From assembly GCA_034521975.1 (NCBI GenBank), contig JAXHLR010000006.1, positions 186,001 to 250,000 of the forward strand: a stretch of DNA of 64,000 nt, given 5' to 3'. Source of the stretch: Acidimicrobiales bacterium. Lineage in GTDB: Bacteria > Actinomycetota > Acidimicrobiia > Acidimicrobiales > SKKL01. Position numbers and translations under genes: made by a program. The notes below the pieces were generated by a model, which was not told the origin of the DNA, searched no databases, and saw only the letters and a list, made by a program, of their open reading frames with translations. Of this stretch, positions 18,761 through 27,638 are shown piece by piece; position 1 is the stretch's first letter; every line of letters starts with the position of its first letter.

Positions 18761-19541
18761 TTCTGCGCTCCTCCATGCGGGCCGACCGGGCCTTGGGCGG
18801 CAGGTAGGACGTCAAGATGTCGTCGAGCATGCGGGGGTTCGAGCCCGCCTGGATCGACAGCACCCCCTCGATGATGAGGTGCTTGTGGGCCAGCTCCTCG
18901 GCGGAGAGGCGCTTGAGCTTGTTGCCGATCGGCAGGAAGATCCCGTTGGCCGCGAACACGCCCCAGAAGGTGGCGATGAAGGCCGCAGCGATGCCCTTGC
19001 CGAGCTGGGACGGGTCGTCGAGGTGGCTCAAGGTCGCGATGAGGCCGATGACGGCGCCGATGATCCCGAAGGTCGGCGAGAAGATCCCGACGGTGGTCAT
19101 GAACTGGGCGTTCACCTTGTGCCGCTCGCGCATGGCGTTGACCTCGGTCTCCATCACGTCGCGCACCATCTCGGGGTCACCGCCGTCGATGGCGAACTGC
19201 AGGCCTCGGCGCATGAAGGGATCGTCGATCTCTTCCACCTCGTCCTCGAGGGCGAGCAGGCCTTCGCGCCGAGCGCGCTCGGCGAAGGACACGATGGTGT
19301 CGATCGAGGTGCTGGGGTCGCCGGTGTCGCCGGGCTTGAACGCCTTGAGCAGCGCCCGCCCCACGTTCTTCACGTCGCCGATCGAGTTGGACATCATCGC
19401 CGCGCCGAGCGACCCGACGATGACGATGAGCAGCGCTGCGGGGACGCCGAAGAAGGCGTCGGGGGACACGCCCTTGAGCAGCGAACCGATGAAGACGCCG
19501 AGCAGGACGAGGATGAGGCCGATGAGCGATGCCGGCTCCAT
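18753..19541 (-). CDS. motA: flagellar stator protein MotA
   Basis: 262-aa membrane protein, the ring subunit of the stator. Two N-terminal helices (LIGLILVLLGVFIGSLL; AALLIVIVGSLGAAMM) are followed by the cytoplasmic loop with conserved charged residues, then TM3/TM4 (SPTFGIIGAVIGLIATLSHL; AAFIATFWGVFAANGIFLP). Start ATG 19541 is chosen because GAGGAG lies about 9 nt upstream and the product then matches the family N-terminus. It begins one nt after the flbD stop, so the two are probably translationally coupled. Confidence 0.96.
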   Translation of the reverse strand: MEPASLIGLILVLLGVFIGSLLKGVSPDAFFGVPAALLIVIVGSLGAAMMSNSIGDVKNVGRALLKAFKPGDTGDPSTSIDTIVSFAERARREGLLALEDEVEEIDDPFMRRGLQFAIDGGDPEMVRDVMETEVNAMRERHKVNAQFMTTVGIFSPTFGIIGAVIGLIATLSHLDDPSQLGKGIAAAFIATFWGVFAANGIFLPIGNKLKRLSAEELAHKHLIIEGVLSIQAGSNPRMLDDILTSYLPPKARSARMEERRSA

Positions 19542-19542
19542 C

Positions 19543-19815
19543 TCAGGTCTCCTCGGTGTGTTCGGCCACCAGTCGCAGCGGCGACGCGGGAGCGACGCCA
19601 TCGGCGGCGGCGCCCTCGTGGCCGGCTTCGGCGGTAGCCAGGATCCGGGCACGGAAGGCGATGATCCGCTCGACCACCTCGTCGACGGTGTCGGCGACGA
19701 CGTACTTGGTGCCGTCGACCAGGCTCACCACCGTGTCGGGTGTGATCTCGATCCGTTCGATGAGATCAGCGTTGATACCGAACTCAGTTCCGTTGAGTCG
19801 TCGCAGGAGGATCAT
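19543..19815 (-). CDS. flbD: FlbD family flagellar protein
   Basis: 90-aa protein. The first 60 residues are a typical small FlbD domain: MILLRRLNGTEFGINADLIE, then ITPDTVVSLVDGTKYVVADT and VDEVVERIIAFR. Its molecular role is not established; it is regularly found just upstream of motA, as here. A 25-residue C-terminal extension is variable. There is a 112-bp gap to flgE upstream that contains a strong hairpin. Confidence 0.9.
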   Translation of the reverse strand: MILLRRLNGTEFGINADLIERIEITPDTVVSLVDGTKYVVADTVDEVVERIIAFRARILATAEAGHEGAAADGVAPASPLRLVAEHTEET

Positions 19816-19870
19816 CCGAATCCGTTCTTTCGATCCCTTGGTTGTCTCTGGGCACCGGGGTCATCGGAAG

Positions 19871-19901
19871 TCGCCCCCCGGTCATGAGGACTGGGGGGCG
19901 A
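19871..19901. terminator. 13-bp hairpin between flgE and flbD
   Basis: TCGCCCCCC (19871-19879) pairs with GGGGGGCGA (19893-19901). The pairing continues inward through G-T, G-C, T-A and C-G to a 5-nt loop. It lies 27 bp beyond the flgE stop. Without a T-run it may attenuate rather than stop transcription into flbD-motAB-fliL. Confidence 0.65.
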
Positions 19902-19927
19902 ATTCATCCGACGCCGCGCCGGTCAGG

Positions 19928-21178
19928 TCATCGCTTGAGGTTGACGACCTCTTGGAGCAGTTCGTCGGAGGTCGTGACCACACGGGAGTTCGCCTGGAAG
20001 CCGCGCTGGGCGACGATGAGGTTGGTGAACTCCTGGGCCAGGTCGACGTTGGACATCTCGAGCGTGCCGGTGGACATCAGCCCCCGGCCACCGGCCCCGG
20101 AGGTCCCGATCTGGGCGAGGCCGGAGTTCATGGTGGCCCGGTAGTTGGAACCGCCCACCTTCTCGAGCCCCTCGGGGTTGGCGAACGAGGCGAGGGCGAT
20201 CTGGCCGATCGCCTTGGTGCCACCGTTGGAGTACGAACCGACGATGAGGCCCTCCTGGGACACGGTGAACGATTGCAGCGAGCCCGCGGCCGACCCGTTC
20301 TGATCGAGGATCGCGACCGTGCTGAGATCGCCGAACTGGGTGAGACGGTTGGGCCCGCCCTCCCGGCCGAACGACAGCTCGAAGTCGCCGGTGAACGACG
20401 CCGGGAGCCCTGCGGTCACGTCCTCCTCGAAGTCGGTGGTCAGCTCACCGTCGGGCCCGAAGGCCAGCGACGCCACCGCGCTGTAGGTGCCGGTCAGCTC
20501 GCCGGTGTCGGGATCGACGTAGTCGATCGCGACGTCCCACGCGTTGTCGCCGGTCTTCTCGAACTGGACCGACAGGGTCCACGGGTTGCCCTGCTCGTCG
20601 TAGATCTCGACCGAGTTGGCGATGGTGGTGCCGTCGTCGGCGTCGCCCGGCAGGTTGCCACCGAGCGACACCCTCTCGGTCGTGACCGGCGCGGTGAGAT
20701 CCCCGACGGGGATCTCGAGCTGGCCGACGCCGGCGTTGGTGTTCACCTCACCGGCGGCGTCGGCGCCCCATCCCTGGACGAAGCCGCCCTCCTGGGTGAC
20801 GAGGCGGCCGAGGGCGTCGATCGACAACGACCCCGCCCGCGTGTAGAGCTCCTGGCCGGCCTGCTCCACCACGAAGAACCCGTCGCCCTGCACCGCGAGG
20901 TCGGTCGCCCGGCCGGTGCGCTGTAGCGCACCCTGACCGAAGTTGGTGGTGATGGCGGCGATGCGTGAGCCGAGACCGACCTGGGCGGGGTTGGTGCCGC
21001 CGAGCTCTTCCTGGGCGGCACCGCCGCCCCGGACCATCTGGCTGAGCACGTCCTGGAAGACGGTGGTGCTCGACTTGAAGCCGGTGGTGTTGACGTTGGA
21101 GATGTTGTTGCCGACGACGTCCATCATCGTCTGGTGGTTCCTGAGGCCGGAGATGGCCGAGAACATGGAACGGATCAT
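19928..21178 (-). CDS. flgE: flagellar hook protein FlgE
   Basis: 416-aa structural subunit of the hook. The N-terminal rod/hook motif is clear (MIRSMFSAISGLRNHQTMMD, VGNNISNVNTTGFKSS), as is the C-terminal coiled-coil motif (NVDLAQEFTNLIVAQRGFQA, NSRVVTTSDELLQEVVNL). The middle holds beta domains exposed on the hook surface. Start ATG 21178 has GAGGAG upstream. FlgF and FlgG, the distal rod paralogues, are not found in the window, so FlgE may join the FlgB/FlgC rod directly. Transcribed with flgD. Confidence 0.95.
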   Translation of the reverse strand: MIRSMFSAISGLRNHQTMMDVVGNNISNVNTTGFKSSTTVFQDVLSQMVRGGGAAQEELGGTNPAQVGLGSRIAAITTNFGQGALQRTGRATDLAVQGDGFFVVEQAGQELYTRAGSLSIDALGRLVTQEGGFVQGWGADAAGEVNTNAGVGQLEIPVGDLTAPVTTERVSLGGNLPGDADDGTTIANSVEIYDEQGNPWTLSVQFEKTGDNAWDVAIDYVDPDTGELTGTYSAVASLAFGPDGELTTDFEEDVTAGLPASFTGDFELSFGREGGPNRLTQFGDLSTVAILDQNGSAAGSLQSFTVSQEGLIVGSYSNGGTKAIGQIALASFANPEGLEKVGGSNYRATMNSGLAQIGTSGAGGRGLMSTGTLEMSNVDLAQEFTNLIVAQRGFQANSRVVTTSDELLQEVVNLKR

Positions 21179-21228
21179 TGGGTGCTCCTCGCGGGTGGGT
21201 AGGTGGGAATCGGATTGGGGGGGGGTGG

Positions 21229-21768
21229 TCAGGCCTCGTCGGCGGAGGCCGACTCGGTGGTGGTGTCGGTGGTGTCGGTGGTGGTCTCGGTGCTGGTCTC
21301 AGGCTCCTCGGAGGTCTGGTCGGGAGCGGGTTCGTCTCCCTCGGTCCCGGGCGGGGCGATGTGGGAGATGGCGCCGAGCGGCACCTGCTCGTCACCGACG
21401 TTGAGGACGATGCCCTCGGGGTCGGTGGTGGCCGATCCGGCCACGCCGGTGCCGGTCGTCCCGTCGGTTCGCAGGAAGGTGATCTCCTGGCCCACGAGAC
21501 CCCCGGCGGTGCTGAGCGCCATCGCCCAGGTCTGTTCGGACACCTGGGTGGCGATGTGCTCGAGCTTCTCGACCGAGGTGAACTGGGCGGTCTGGGCGAG
21601 GAACTCCTGTGGGTCCGAGGGCGAGAGCGGGTCCTGGTACTTGAGCTGGGCGACCAGGAGCTTCATGAACGTGTCCTTGTCCATCTCGGTGGACGACTTG
21701 TCGGCTTCACGGCCAGGGGCGCCCCAGTTGTCAGGCGTTGCGGGGGAGACGGGTGGGATGAACGACAT
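21229..21768 (-). CDS. flgD: flagellar hook capping protein FlgD
   Basis: 179-aa scaffold that caps the growing hook. The conserved N-terminal motif is present (MDKDTFMKLLVAQLKYQDPL; QEFLAQTAQFTSVEKLEHI). A short beta domain follows (GQEITFLRTDGTTGTG, GIVLNVGDEQVPLGAISHI). The tail is Thr/Glu/Asp-rich and disordered. The C-terminal Ig-like part of large FlgD proteins is reduced, as in many Gram-positive forms. It lies between fliK and flgE. Confidence 0.94.
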   Translation of the reverse strand: MSFIPPVSPATPDNWGAPGREADKSSTEMDKDTFMKLLVAQLKYQDPLSPSDPQEFLAQTAQFTSVEKLEHIATQVSEQTWAMALSTAGGLVGQEITFLRTDGTTGTGVAGSATTDPEGIVLNVGDEQVPLGAISHIAPPGTEGDEPAPDQTSEEPETSTETTTDTTDTTTESASADEA

Positions 21769-21786
21769 CGGTGGGACTCCTGAGGG

Positions 21787-23085
21787 TCAGAGGGTGAGAT
21801 CGAGCCGGCCCGCGGCCACGATGGGTGTCGGTTGGGGACCGCTGGCGATGGTGGGAGGAGCGCCGAGGGCGCCGTCGGTGTCCGCCCGGCCACGGCTGGC
21901 ACGACCGGTGGTCTCGTCGCCACCGGACCCGTCGTCGGCACCGTCGCCGGCCATGGTGTCCTCGCCGACGTCGAGCGAACCGATCCCGACACCGGACCGG
22001 GTGAGCTCGGCTCGCAGCTCGGGGAGCGCTCCGACGAGTGCTTCGCGGGCGGCGACGGTCTCGGTCACCGCTCGCATGGTGAGCCGGCCGTCCTCCAACG
22101 CCACCTCCAGGTGCACACTGCCGAGCTCGGCGGGCCGTAGCGCCAGCGCGATCCGGTGGGATCCGTCGGCGAGCTGGCGGAGCGGCCGAACCACCCGGGC
22201 AACCTGTTGCCACGGGTCGTCGCCTTCGAGCGAATCGAGTTCGGCGTCGAACATGGCCTCGGCCACCGTGGTCGGAGCCTTGGCCGACGCCGCTGCATCC
22301 GGCGCGGGGGCGGACGCGCTGGGAGCGGTGGTGGTGTCGAGCACCGCCCGCGTTGCGGAGCGGCTCGACCCCTCCGAGTTCGCCTCGGCCTCAGCGCCTG
22401 CAACCTGGGCCGGCGCCGGGGTCTGGAGCGCGGATACGCCATCCAGTTCGGCGGAGCCGGCAGCCCCGGCCTCTTCACCCAGGGGTCCGCCAGCCGCATC
22501 CGGCGCCGCGGCCCCGGTCCCGGCCACCTCGGCGTCGAGCTCGGGGGCCGTCTCGGTCGTCGCGCCCTCGGCGTCGGGGGTCGTGACCGTGTCGGCGCCG
22601 TCAACCACCGATGCCTCGCCATCGGATGCGCCATCCTCGAGTTGGGCCCCAGCAGCAGCGAACTCTCTCTCGACCACCTCGCCCTCGGCAGCTTCGACAT
22701 CGGCGGCCGCAGGCTCACCCTCGACCGCCTCGCCCTCGGCAGCTTCAGCATCGGCGGCCGCAGGCTCACCCTCGACCGCCTCGGCGTTCGCGGCCCCGGC
22801 ATCGGCAGCGAGCTCGGCCGGGACCTCGGTGACCAACACCTCTGCGGTGTCATCCGCACCGCTCTCGACCTCGACCTCGACGAGCGCCGCGGCCACCTCA
22901 CCGTCTTCGGTCTGCTGCGATCCCTCCTCGGTCCCGGCCGCGTCGCGGCGACCCAGGGCGGCGAGCGCGCCGGCCAGGATGGCCATGAAGTCCGATTCTC
23001 CGGTCTCGGGATCGACGTCGGTCTCGGACCGGGGCTGAGCGTCGTCGGAGGGTGGGGTGGGCGCGACGAGCGACATGATCTGCAT
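21787..23085 (-). CDS. fliK: flagellar hook-length control protein FliK
   Basis: 432-aa molecular ruler that sets hook length and triggers the FlhB switch. Residues of about 45-270 are extremely Ala/Glu/Asp-rich and unstructured and carry a 17-residue tandem repeat (EAAEGEAVEGEPAAAD type). The conserved FliK C-terminal domain lies at about 300-385: LRQLADGSHRIALALRPAEL, GSVHLEVALEDGRLTMRAVT, LPELRAELTRSGVGIGSLDV. Starts at ATG 23085 or ATG 23076 are equally possible. It begins one nt after the hydrolase stop. Confidence 0.9.
   Translation of the reverse strand: MQIMSLVAPTPPSDDAQPRSETDVDPETGESDFMAILAGALAALGRRDAAGTEEGSQQTEDGEVAAALVEVEVESGADDTAEVLVTEVPAELAADAGAANAEAVEGEPAAADAEAAEGEAVEGEPAAADVEAAEGEVVEREFAAAGAQLEDGASDGEASVVDGADTVTTPDAEGATTETAPELDAEVAGTGAAAPDAAGGPLGEEAGAAGSAELDGVSALQTPAPAQVAGAEAEANSEGSSRSATRAVLDTTTAPSASAPAPDAAASAKAPTTVAEAMFDAELDSLEGDDPWQQVARVVRPLRQLADGSHRIALALRPAELGSVHLEVALEDGRLTMRAVTETVAAREALVGALPELRAELTRSGVGIGSLDVGEDTMAGDGADDGSGGDETTGRASRGRADTDGALGAPPTIASGPQPTPIVAAGRLDLTL
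22678..22779 (-). repeat. 51-bp tandem repeat in fliK
   Basis: Two near-identical 51-bp units start at 22678 and 22729, with a decayed third copy from about 22780. The unit is exactly 17 codons, so copy-number change would alter ruler length without breaking the frame. Confidence 0.85.
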
Positions 23086-23086
23086 G

Positions 23087-24133
23087 TCAACGAACTCCGT
23101 TCATGGCGGCGAGCACCTTGGGCACATAGGCCTGGGTCTCAGCGAAGGGTGGAACTCCACCGTGTCGTTGCACGGCACCGGGCCCCGCGTTGTAGGCGGC
23201 GAGCGCCAGCTCCGGGGATCCGAAGGCGTCGAGCTGGGTCCGCAGGTACCGGGCCGCGCCGTCGATGGCCTGGGCAGGGTCACGGGGATCGATCCCCAGC
23301 CCGGCGGCAGTCCCGGGCATGAACTGCATCAAGCCCTGGGCACCGGCAGAGCTGACGGCGTTGGGATCGAAGCCGGACTCGACCTGGGCGACCGCGGCCA
23401 GCAACCGAGCGTCGAGACCGTGGCGAACCGCAGCGGCGTTGAACAGCTGCGAGTACGGGACCGAGGAGACGGGCCGTGCTCCGGCGGAGGCCACGTCGAA
23501 TCCCCCACCGAAGGCTTGCACGCCCCCCGTGGGTGCGCCCGGCGCCGCCGCGCTGTAGCGGCGGATGGCGGTGATGGGACGATCGATCGGTTCGACCTTG
23601 ACCACGTCACCACGACGGGGCGCGTGGACCATCTGACCGTCGCCCAGGTAGATGGCCACGTGGTTGACCGGTTGTCCGAACGCCAGCACGTCACCCGGTC
23701 GGGCATCGGCGAGGGAGGCCACCGGCTGGCCACCGCGGGCCTGGTCCCGGCTGACGCGGGGCAGCTCCATGCCGAGGTCGCGGTGAACCCGCTGGACGAA
23801 CCCGGAGCAGTCGAGTCCCTGGTCGGGGTTGGTGCCACCCCACAAGTAGGGAACACCCAGGTACTCCATCGAACGCTGGACCACCTCGCTGCCGCGGCCG
23901 AGCGGAGCGGCCAAGCCGCGCGCCGCGAACGATCCCGACAGGCCGCCGGCCCTTGCGAGAGGACCGGCCCCGCGCGACTCCAGCTGTCCGAGAACCTGCG
24001 CGAAGCCGGTCCCGCCGACCGATCCCGTCTCACCCGCGCCGCCGGGCCGCCGCTGAGGCTGCGGGTCGAACCGGGCCCGGATGTCGTTCATGCGGGCTTC
24101 GATGGCGGCGAGGCCGCCGGTGGGTGTGGTCAT
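23087..24133 (-). CDS. NlpC/P60 endopeptidase fused to lytic transglycosylase (flagellar peptidoglycan hydrolase)
   Basis: 348-aa two-domain wall hydrolase. An NlpC/P60 domain (about 80-195) has the catalytic Cys109 in GLDCSGFVQ, His158 in VNHVAIYLGDG and His170. A soluble-lytic-transglycosylase domain (about 225-345) has Glu252 in AQVESGFDPNAVSS and the GAQGLMQFMPGTA motif, then AYNAGPGAV. No signal peptide is visible, so it may leave through the flagellar export apparatus as FlgJ does. It lies between fliJ and fliK, filling the place of FlgJ, which opens the wall for the rod. Start overlaps the fliJ stop (ATGA). Confidence 0.92.
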   Translation of the reverse strand: MTTPTGGLAAIEARMNDIRARFDPQPQRRPGGAGETGSVGGTGFAQVLGQLESRGAGPLARAGGLSGSFAARGLAAPLGRGSEVVQRSMEYLGVPYLWGGTNPDQGLDCSGFVQRVHRDLGMELPRVSRDQARGGQPVASLADARPGDVLAFGQPVNHVAIYLGDGQMVHAPRRGDVVKVEPIDRPITAIRRYSAAAPGAPTGGVQAFGGGFDVASAGARPVSSVPYSQLFNAAAVRHGLDARLLAAVAQVESGFDPNAVSSAGAQGLMQFMPGTAAGLGIDPRDPAQAIDGAARYLRTQLDAFGSPELALAAYNAGPGAVQRHGGVPPFAETQAYVPKVLAAMNGVR

Positions 24134-24570
24134 GAGTCCTCCCGCTTGCGGGCGGCCAGCCGCGGCGACACCAGATCGTCCAGCTCGGCCTGCTCCTCGC
24201 GCGCTTCCTCGACGGAGTGACGGTCGCGCATCCGCTCATCGAGACGTTCCATCGCCGAGACCTTCCGCGCCGCCTCGGTCCAGGCGTCGAGCTGCTGTCC
24301 GAGCAGCAGTTGGGCGTTGGCCTCCGCGCTTCGGGCGGCGATGACCGCCATCGACAGCAGGTCGTCGCGGTCGCGGTCGCTGCGGAACTGCGACGACGAC
24401 GACCGCTCGGTGCGGGTCCGGCGGGCCTCGTACTGGTGGGCACGGCTGGCGAGATCGGCGCCGGCCTGGATGAGCCGCTGGCGGGCCAGCAACAGATCGG
24501 CCCTGGCCTGCTCCTCCTGGATCTGGCGGACCCGGGCCACATGCTCGAACCGGAAGCGGTAGCGCTTCAT
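24130..24570 (-). CDS. fliJ: flagellar export protein FliJ
   Basis: 146-aa, almost entirely helical coiled coil rich in Arg, Glu, Gln and Ala. The FliJ start pattern is YRFRFEHVARVRQIQEEQAR. FliJ is the central stalk of the FliI ATPase ring and links it to FlhA. The ATG at 24570 overlaps the fliI stop by ATGA, and the stop overlaps the next gene in the same way, so three genes are tightly coupled. Confidence 0.88.
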   Translation of the reverse strand: MKRYRFRFEHVARVRQIQEEQARADLLLARQRLIQAGADLASRAHQYEARRTRTERSSSSQFRSDRDRDDLLSMAVIAARSAEANAQLLLGQQLDAWTEAARKVSAMERLDERMRDRHSVEEAREEQAELDDLVSPRLAARKREDS

Positions 24571-25898
24571 GACGCCACCGTCGCCGGGTCGAGCCCAAGG
24601 GCACCGGCGAGCCCCTGCCAGGCCTGGCCCGGGCCCGAGACCTCGTTCAGGTCCTGGCGGAGGAACGCCTCGATGGCGTCGTGGCGAGCCACAGCCTCGT
24701 CGACCAGAGCGTTGCTCCCGGGCTGATAGGCGCCGATCTCGATCAGGTCCTTGGCCTCGCGATGAGCGGCGAGCAGCTGCCGGAGCCTCACGACCAGCGC
24801 CTGCTGTTCGGCAGTGGTCACCGCGGGCGCCACCCGGGACACCGACTCCAACACGTCGACGGTCGGGAAGTGTCCCGCCGAAGCCAGCCGTCGCGAGAGC
24901 GCGATGTGACCGTCGAGGAGCGATCGGGCCGTGTCGCCGATCGGGTCGTTGAGGTCGTCTCCCTCGACCAGCACCGTGTAGATGCCGGTGATGCTGCCGT
25001 GCTCGGAGGCGCCCGCCCGCTCCAGCAACCGGGGCATCAGCGCGAACACCGACGGGGGATATCCCCGTGTGGCAGGCACCTCGCCGGCCGACAACCCGAT
25101 CTCGCGCTGGGCCATCGAGAAGCGGGTGAGGCTGTCCATCAACAGGTTCACGTGAGCGCCCTGGTCCCGGAACCACTCGGCGATCCGGGTGGCAGCGAAG
25201 GCGGCCCGCAGGCGCACCAGCGCCGGGGCTTCAGAGGTCGCCACCACCACCACCGATCGGGCCAGGCCCTCGGGGCCCAGGTCGCGCTCGATGAACTCGC
25301 GGACCTCCCGGCCACGTTCTCCGATGAGGGCCAGGACCGAGACGTCGGCATCGGTGCCGCGCATGATCATCGACAGCAGGCTCGACTTGCCGACCCCCGA
25401 CCCGGCCATGATCCCGATCCGCTGTCCACGGCCCACCGGCACGAGGGTGTCCAGCACCCGCACACCGAGGTGCAACGGGGTGTCGACGGTCGGGCGGCGA
25501 AGAGGATGCGGTGGCGCGCCGGCCAGCTCGACCCGTTGGGCGTCGGCCAGACTGGGGCCCTCGTCGATCGGCGAACCGAGACCGTCGAGCACCCGTCCGA
25601 GCAGCTGCCGGCCCACCGGCACCGTCAACGAGCCTCCGGTCGCCTCCACCGGATCGCCGGCACGGAGTCCGTGCAGGTGCCCGAGGGGCATGGCCACGAC
25701 CCCGTCAGGTCCGATGGCGACGACCTCGCCGAGCATCGACCGGTCGGGAGGACCGACCTTGACGGCGTCGCCGATGGCCACATCGACACCATCGACCTCG
25801 AAGGTGAGGCCGACGACACGCCGCACCTGGCCCACCCGGACGGGCCGAGCAGCGCAGAGCGCGGTGTGGGTGCGCGTGGACAGGGTGGAAGCGGTCAT
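24567..25898 (-). CDS. fliI: flagellum-specific ATPase FliI
   Basis: 443-aa F1-beta-like ATPase that energises substrate unfolding and entry into the export gate. Walker A is AGSGVGKSSLL (165-175); the Walker B region is NLLMDSLTRFSMAQREIGLS, followed by GEVPATRGYPPSVFALMPRL and GSITGIYTVLVEGDDLNDPI. Start ATG 25898 is chosen because it overlaps the fliH stop and because longer readings add an unrelated Arg/Pro-rich tract. Confidence 0.97.
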   Translation of the reverse strand: MTASTLSTRTHTALCAARPVRVGQVRRVVGLTFEVDGVDVAIGDAVKVGPPDRSMLGEVVAIGPDGVVAMPLGHLHGLRAGDPVEATGGSLTVPVGRQLLGRVLDGLGSPIDEGPSLADAQRVELAGAPPHPLRRPTVDTPLHLGVRVLDTLVPVGRGQRIGIMAGSGVGKSSLLSMIMRGTDADVSVLALIGERGREVREFIERDLGPEGLARSVVVVATSEAPALVRLRAAFAATRIAEWFRDQGAHVNLLMDSLTRFSMAQREIGLSAGEVPATRGYPPSVFALMPRLLERAGASEHGSITGIYTVLVEGDDLNDPIGDTARSLLDGHIALSRRLASAGHFPTVDVLESVSRVAPAVTTAEQQALVVRLRQLLAAHREAKDLIEIGAYQPGSNALVDEAVARHDAIEAFLRQDLNEVSGPGQAWQGLAGALGLDPATVAS

Positions 25899-26611
25899 GG
25901 CGCGAGGGCCTCCCGCGCCCGCTCGAGGGCGGTGTCGATGCGGGCGTCCAGCCGGGCGGCACCGGCCGCGACGAGGCAACCGCCCCGGCGGATCGACGGA
26001 TCGGAGACGAGGGTGAGGGCCCGGCCAGGTGCGAGATCACTGACCTCGCCCAGCGCCGCCAGGTCGTCGGGATGCAGGTGGGCCACCAGCTCGTCGTGGT
26101 CGGGAGCCAGCGCCAGGGCCCGCCGGAGGGCGTCGCGACCGGGATCGGTGGCGGTGACCACCTCGCGGTCGAGGATCGATTCGGCCAGGGCGACCGCCAG
26201 GTCGACTGCGGTGGCTTCCACCTCCGCGAAGGTGGCCGCGTCGCGGTCGGCGAGGTCGGTGGCGCTGGCCTCGAGCGCGTCGAGTGCGTCCGCGACCCTG
26301 GCTTCGATCTGGCGCCGCGCCTCGGCCTGTGCGGTCTCGAGACCCTCGCGGTGGCCGGCGGCGCGGCCCTCGGCCAGGCCCTGCTCGAAGCCGGCCGCAT
26401 AGCCGTCCTCGGCTCCTTGCGCGCGACCGGAGTCGAAGCCCTCGTCCCACCCGGCGGTACGGATCGCATCGAGGGCGTGGTTGCCGGTCTGGCGGGGACG
26501 GCCGGCGACCAGGCGTGGCAGGTCGGACACCGCGGCGAAGGGATGGTCGCCGACGTGATCGTCCTCGATCCCTCGGATGACTCGGGCGCTGGCAGGTTCG
26601 GTGATGGCCAT
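25895..26611 (-). CDS. fliH: flagellar assembly protein FliH
   Basis: 238-aa regulator of FliI that tethers the ATPase to the C-ring. The middle carries glycine-repeat helices (GWDEGFDSGRAQGAEDGYAA, GFEQGLAEGRAAGHREGLET) typical of FliH/YscL, followed by a C-terminal domain similar to the V-type ATPase E subunit (LAVALAESILDREVV; GGCLVAAGAARLDARID). Start ATG 26611 lies one nt after the fliG stop. Confidence 0.9.
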   Translation of the reverse strand: MAITEPASARVIRGIEDDHVGDHPFAAVSDLPRLVAGRPRQTGNHALDAIRTAGWDEGFDSGRAQGAEDGYAAGFEQGLAEGRAAGHREGLETAQAEARRQIEARVADALDALEASATDLADRDAATFAEVEATAVDLAVALAESILDREVVTATDPGRDALRRALALAPDHDELVAHLHPDDLAALGEVSDLAPGRALTLVSDPSIRRGGCLVAAGAARLDARIDTALERAREALAP

Positions 26612-26612
26612 G

Positions 26613-27638
26613 TCAGTCGATGAACTCCTCGCCGGATCGGGTGAGCACGATCTGACCGGCCTCCTCGAGAGCCCGGATGATCCGCACGACGGCACCCTGG
26701 GCGTCCTCCACGGCCTTGAGCCGGACCGCGCCGAGCATCTCGATCTCCTCGAGCAGGTTCTCGGCCGCGCGCGACGAGATGTTGTCGAGGATCTTTCGCC
26801 GCACCTCCTCGCGAACACCCTTGAGCGCCAGCGCCAGGTCCTTGGAGTCGACCTGGCGGAGCACCTGCTGGACCGCCTTGTCGTCGAGGGTGAGGATGTC
26901 CTCGAAGACGAACATGCGGCTGCGCACCTCGTCGGCGAGCACCTCGTCGAAGTTCTCGAGCCCCTCGAAGATCAGCCGTTCGGTGGCCCGGTCCGAGCGG
27001 TTGAGCAGGTCGACCAGCGTTTGGACACCGCCCACCGAGGAGAGGTCACCTTGCTGGAGCACCGACGACAGGCGGCGCTCGAGCGAACCCTCGACCGCGG
27101 CCACGATGTCGGGCGAGGTGCGGTCCATGGTCGCGACCCGGACCGACACGTCGCGCTGGAGCTCCTCCGGCAACCCACCGAGCACCATCGCTGCCGAATC
27201 CGGCGGCATGTAGGCCAGAACCAGGGCGATGGTCTGAGGGTGCTCGTCCCGGATGAACCCCAGCACCAGCCGCGGGTCGGCCTTGCGGAGGAACTCGAAC
27301 GGTGCGCTCACCAGGCTCATCGACAGGCGAGAGAAGATCTCCTCGGCCTTGCCCTTGCCGACGCTGGCCTCGAGCAGCTCCTTGGCGTAGTCGACCCCAC
27401 CGACGGCGAAGTGGTGACGAGCCGACGCGGTCACCGCGAACTCGTTGAGCACGGCCTCCACGACGTCCTCGCTCACGTCGTTCATCCGGGCGACCTCGGA
27501 CATGATCTCGGTGACCTCGGTCTCCCGAAGGGTCCTCAGCACCTTCGCTGCGCGCTCGGTGCCCATCGACATGAGCACGACCGCCGCCTTCTGAGCCCCG
27601 GTCATGCGCTCTGCCGATCTCGATTCGACCAGGCTCAT
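26613..27638 (-). CDS. fliG: flagellar motor switch protein FliG
   Basis: 341-aa rotor protein that contacts the stator. All three FliG domains are present: the FliF-binding N domain (LTGAQKAAVVLMSMG-type start), the middle domain with EHPQTIALVLAYM, and the C domain with the torque helix DDKAVQQVLRQVDSKDLALA, LKGVREEVRRKILDNISSRA and EEIEMLGAVRLKAVEDAQ. Charged residues of the torque helix (Asp, Arg) are kept. Its ATG overlaps the fliF stop (ATGA). Confidence 0.97.
   Translation of the reverse strand: MSLVESRSAERMTGAQKAAVVLMSMGTERAAKVLRTLRETEVTEIMSEVARMNDVSEDVVEAVLNEFAVTASARHHFAVGGVDYAKELLEASVGKGKAEEIFSRLSMSLVSAPFEFLRKADPRLVLGFIRDEHPQTIALVLAYMPPDSAAMVLGGLPEELQRDVSVRVATMDRTSPDIVAAVEGSLERRLSSVLQQGDLSSVGGVQTLVDLLNRSDRATERLIFEGLENFDEVLADEVRSRMFVFEDILTLDDKAVQQVLRQVDSKDLALALKGVREEVRRKILDNISSRAAENLLEEIEMLGAVRLKAVEDAQGAVVRIIRALEEAGQIVLTRSGEEFID

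Noticed and set aside
22621-22830. Considered a CRISPR array because of the repeats
   Set aside because: Units are directly adjacent with no unique spacers and encode in-frame protein repeats.
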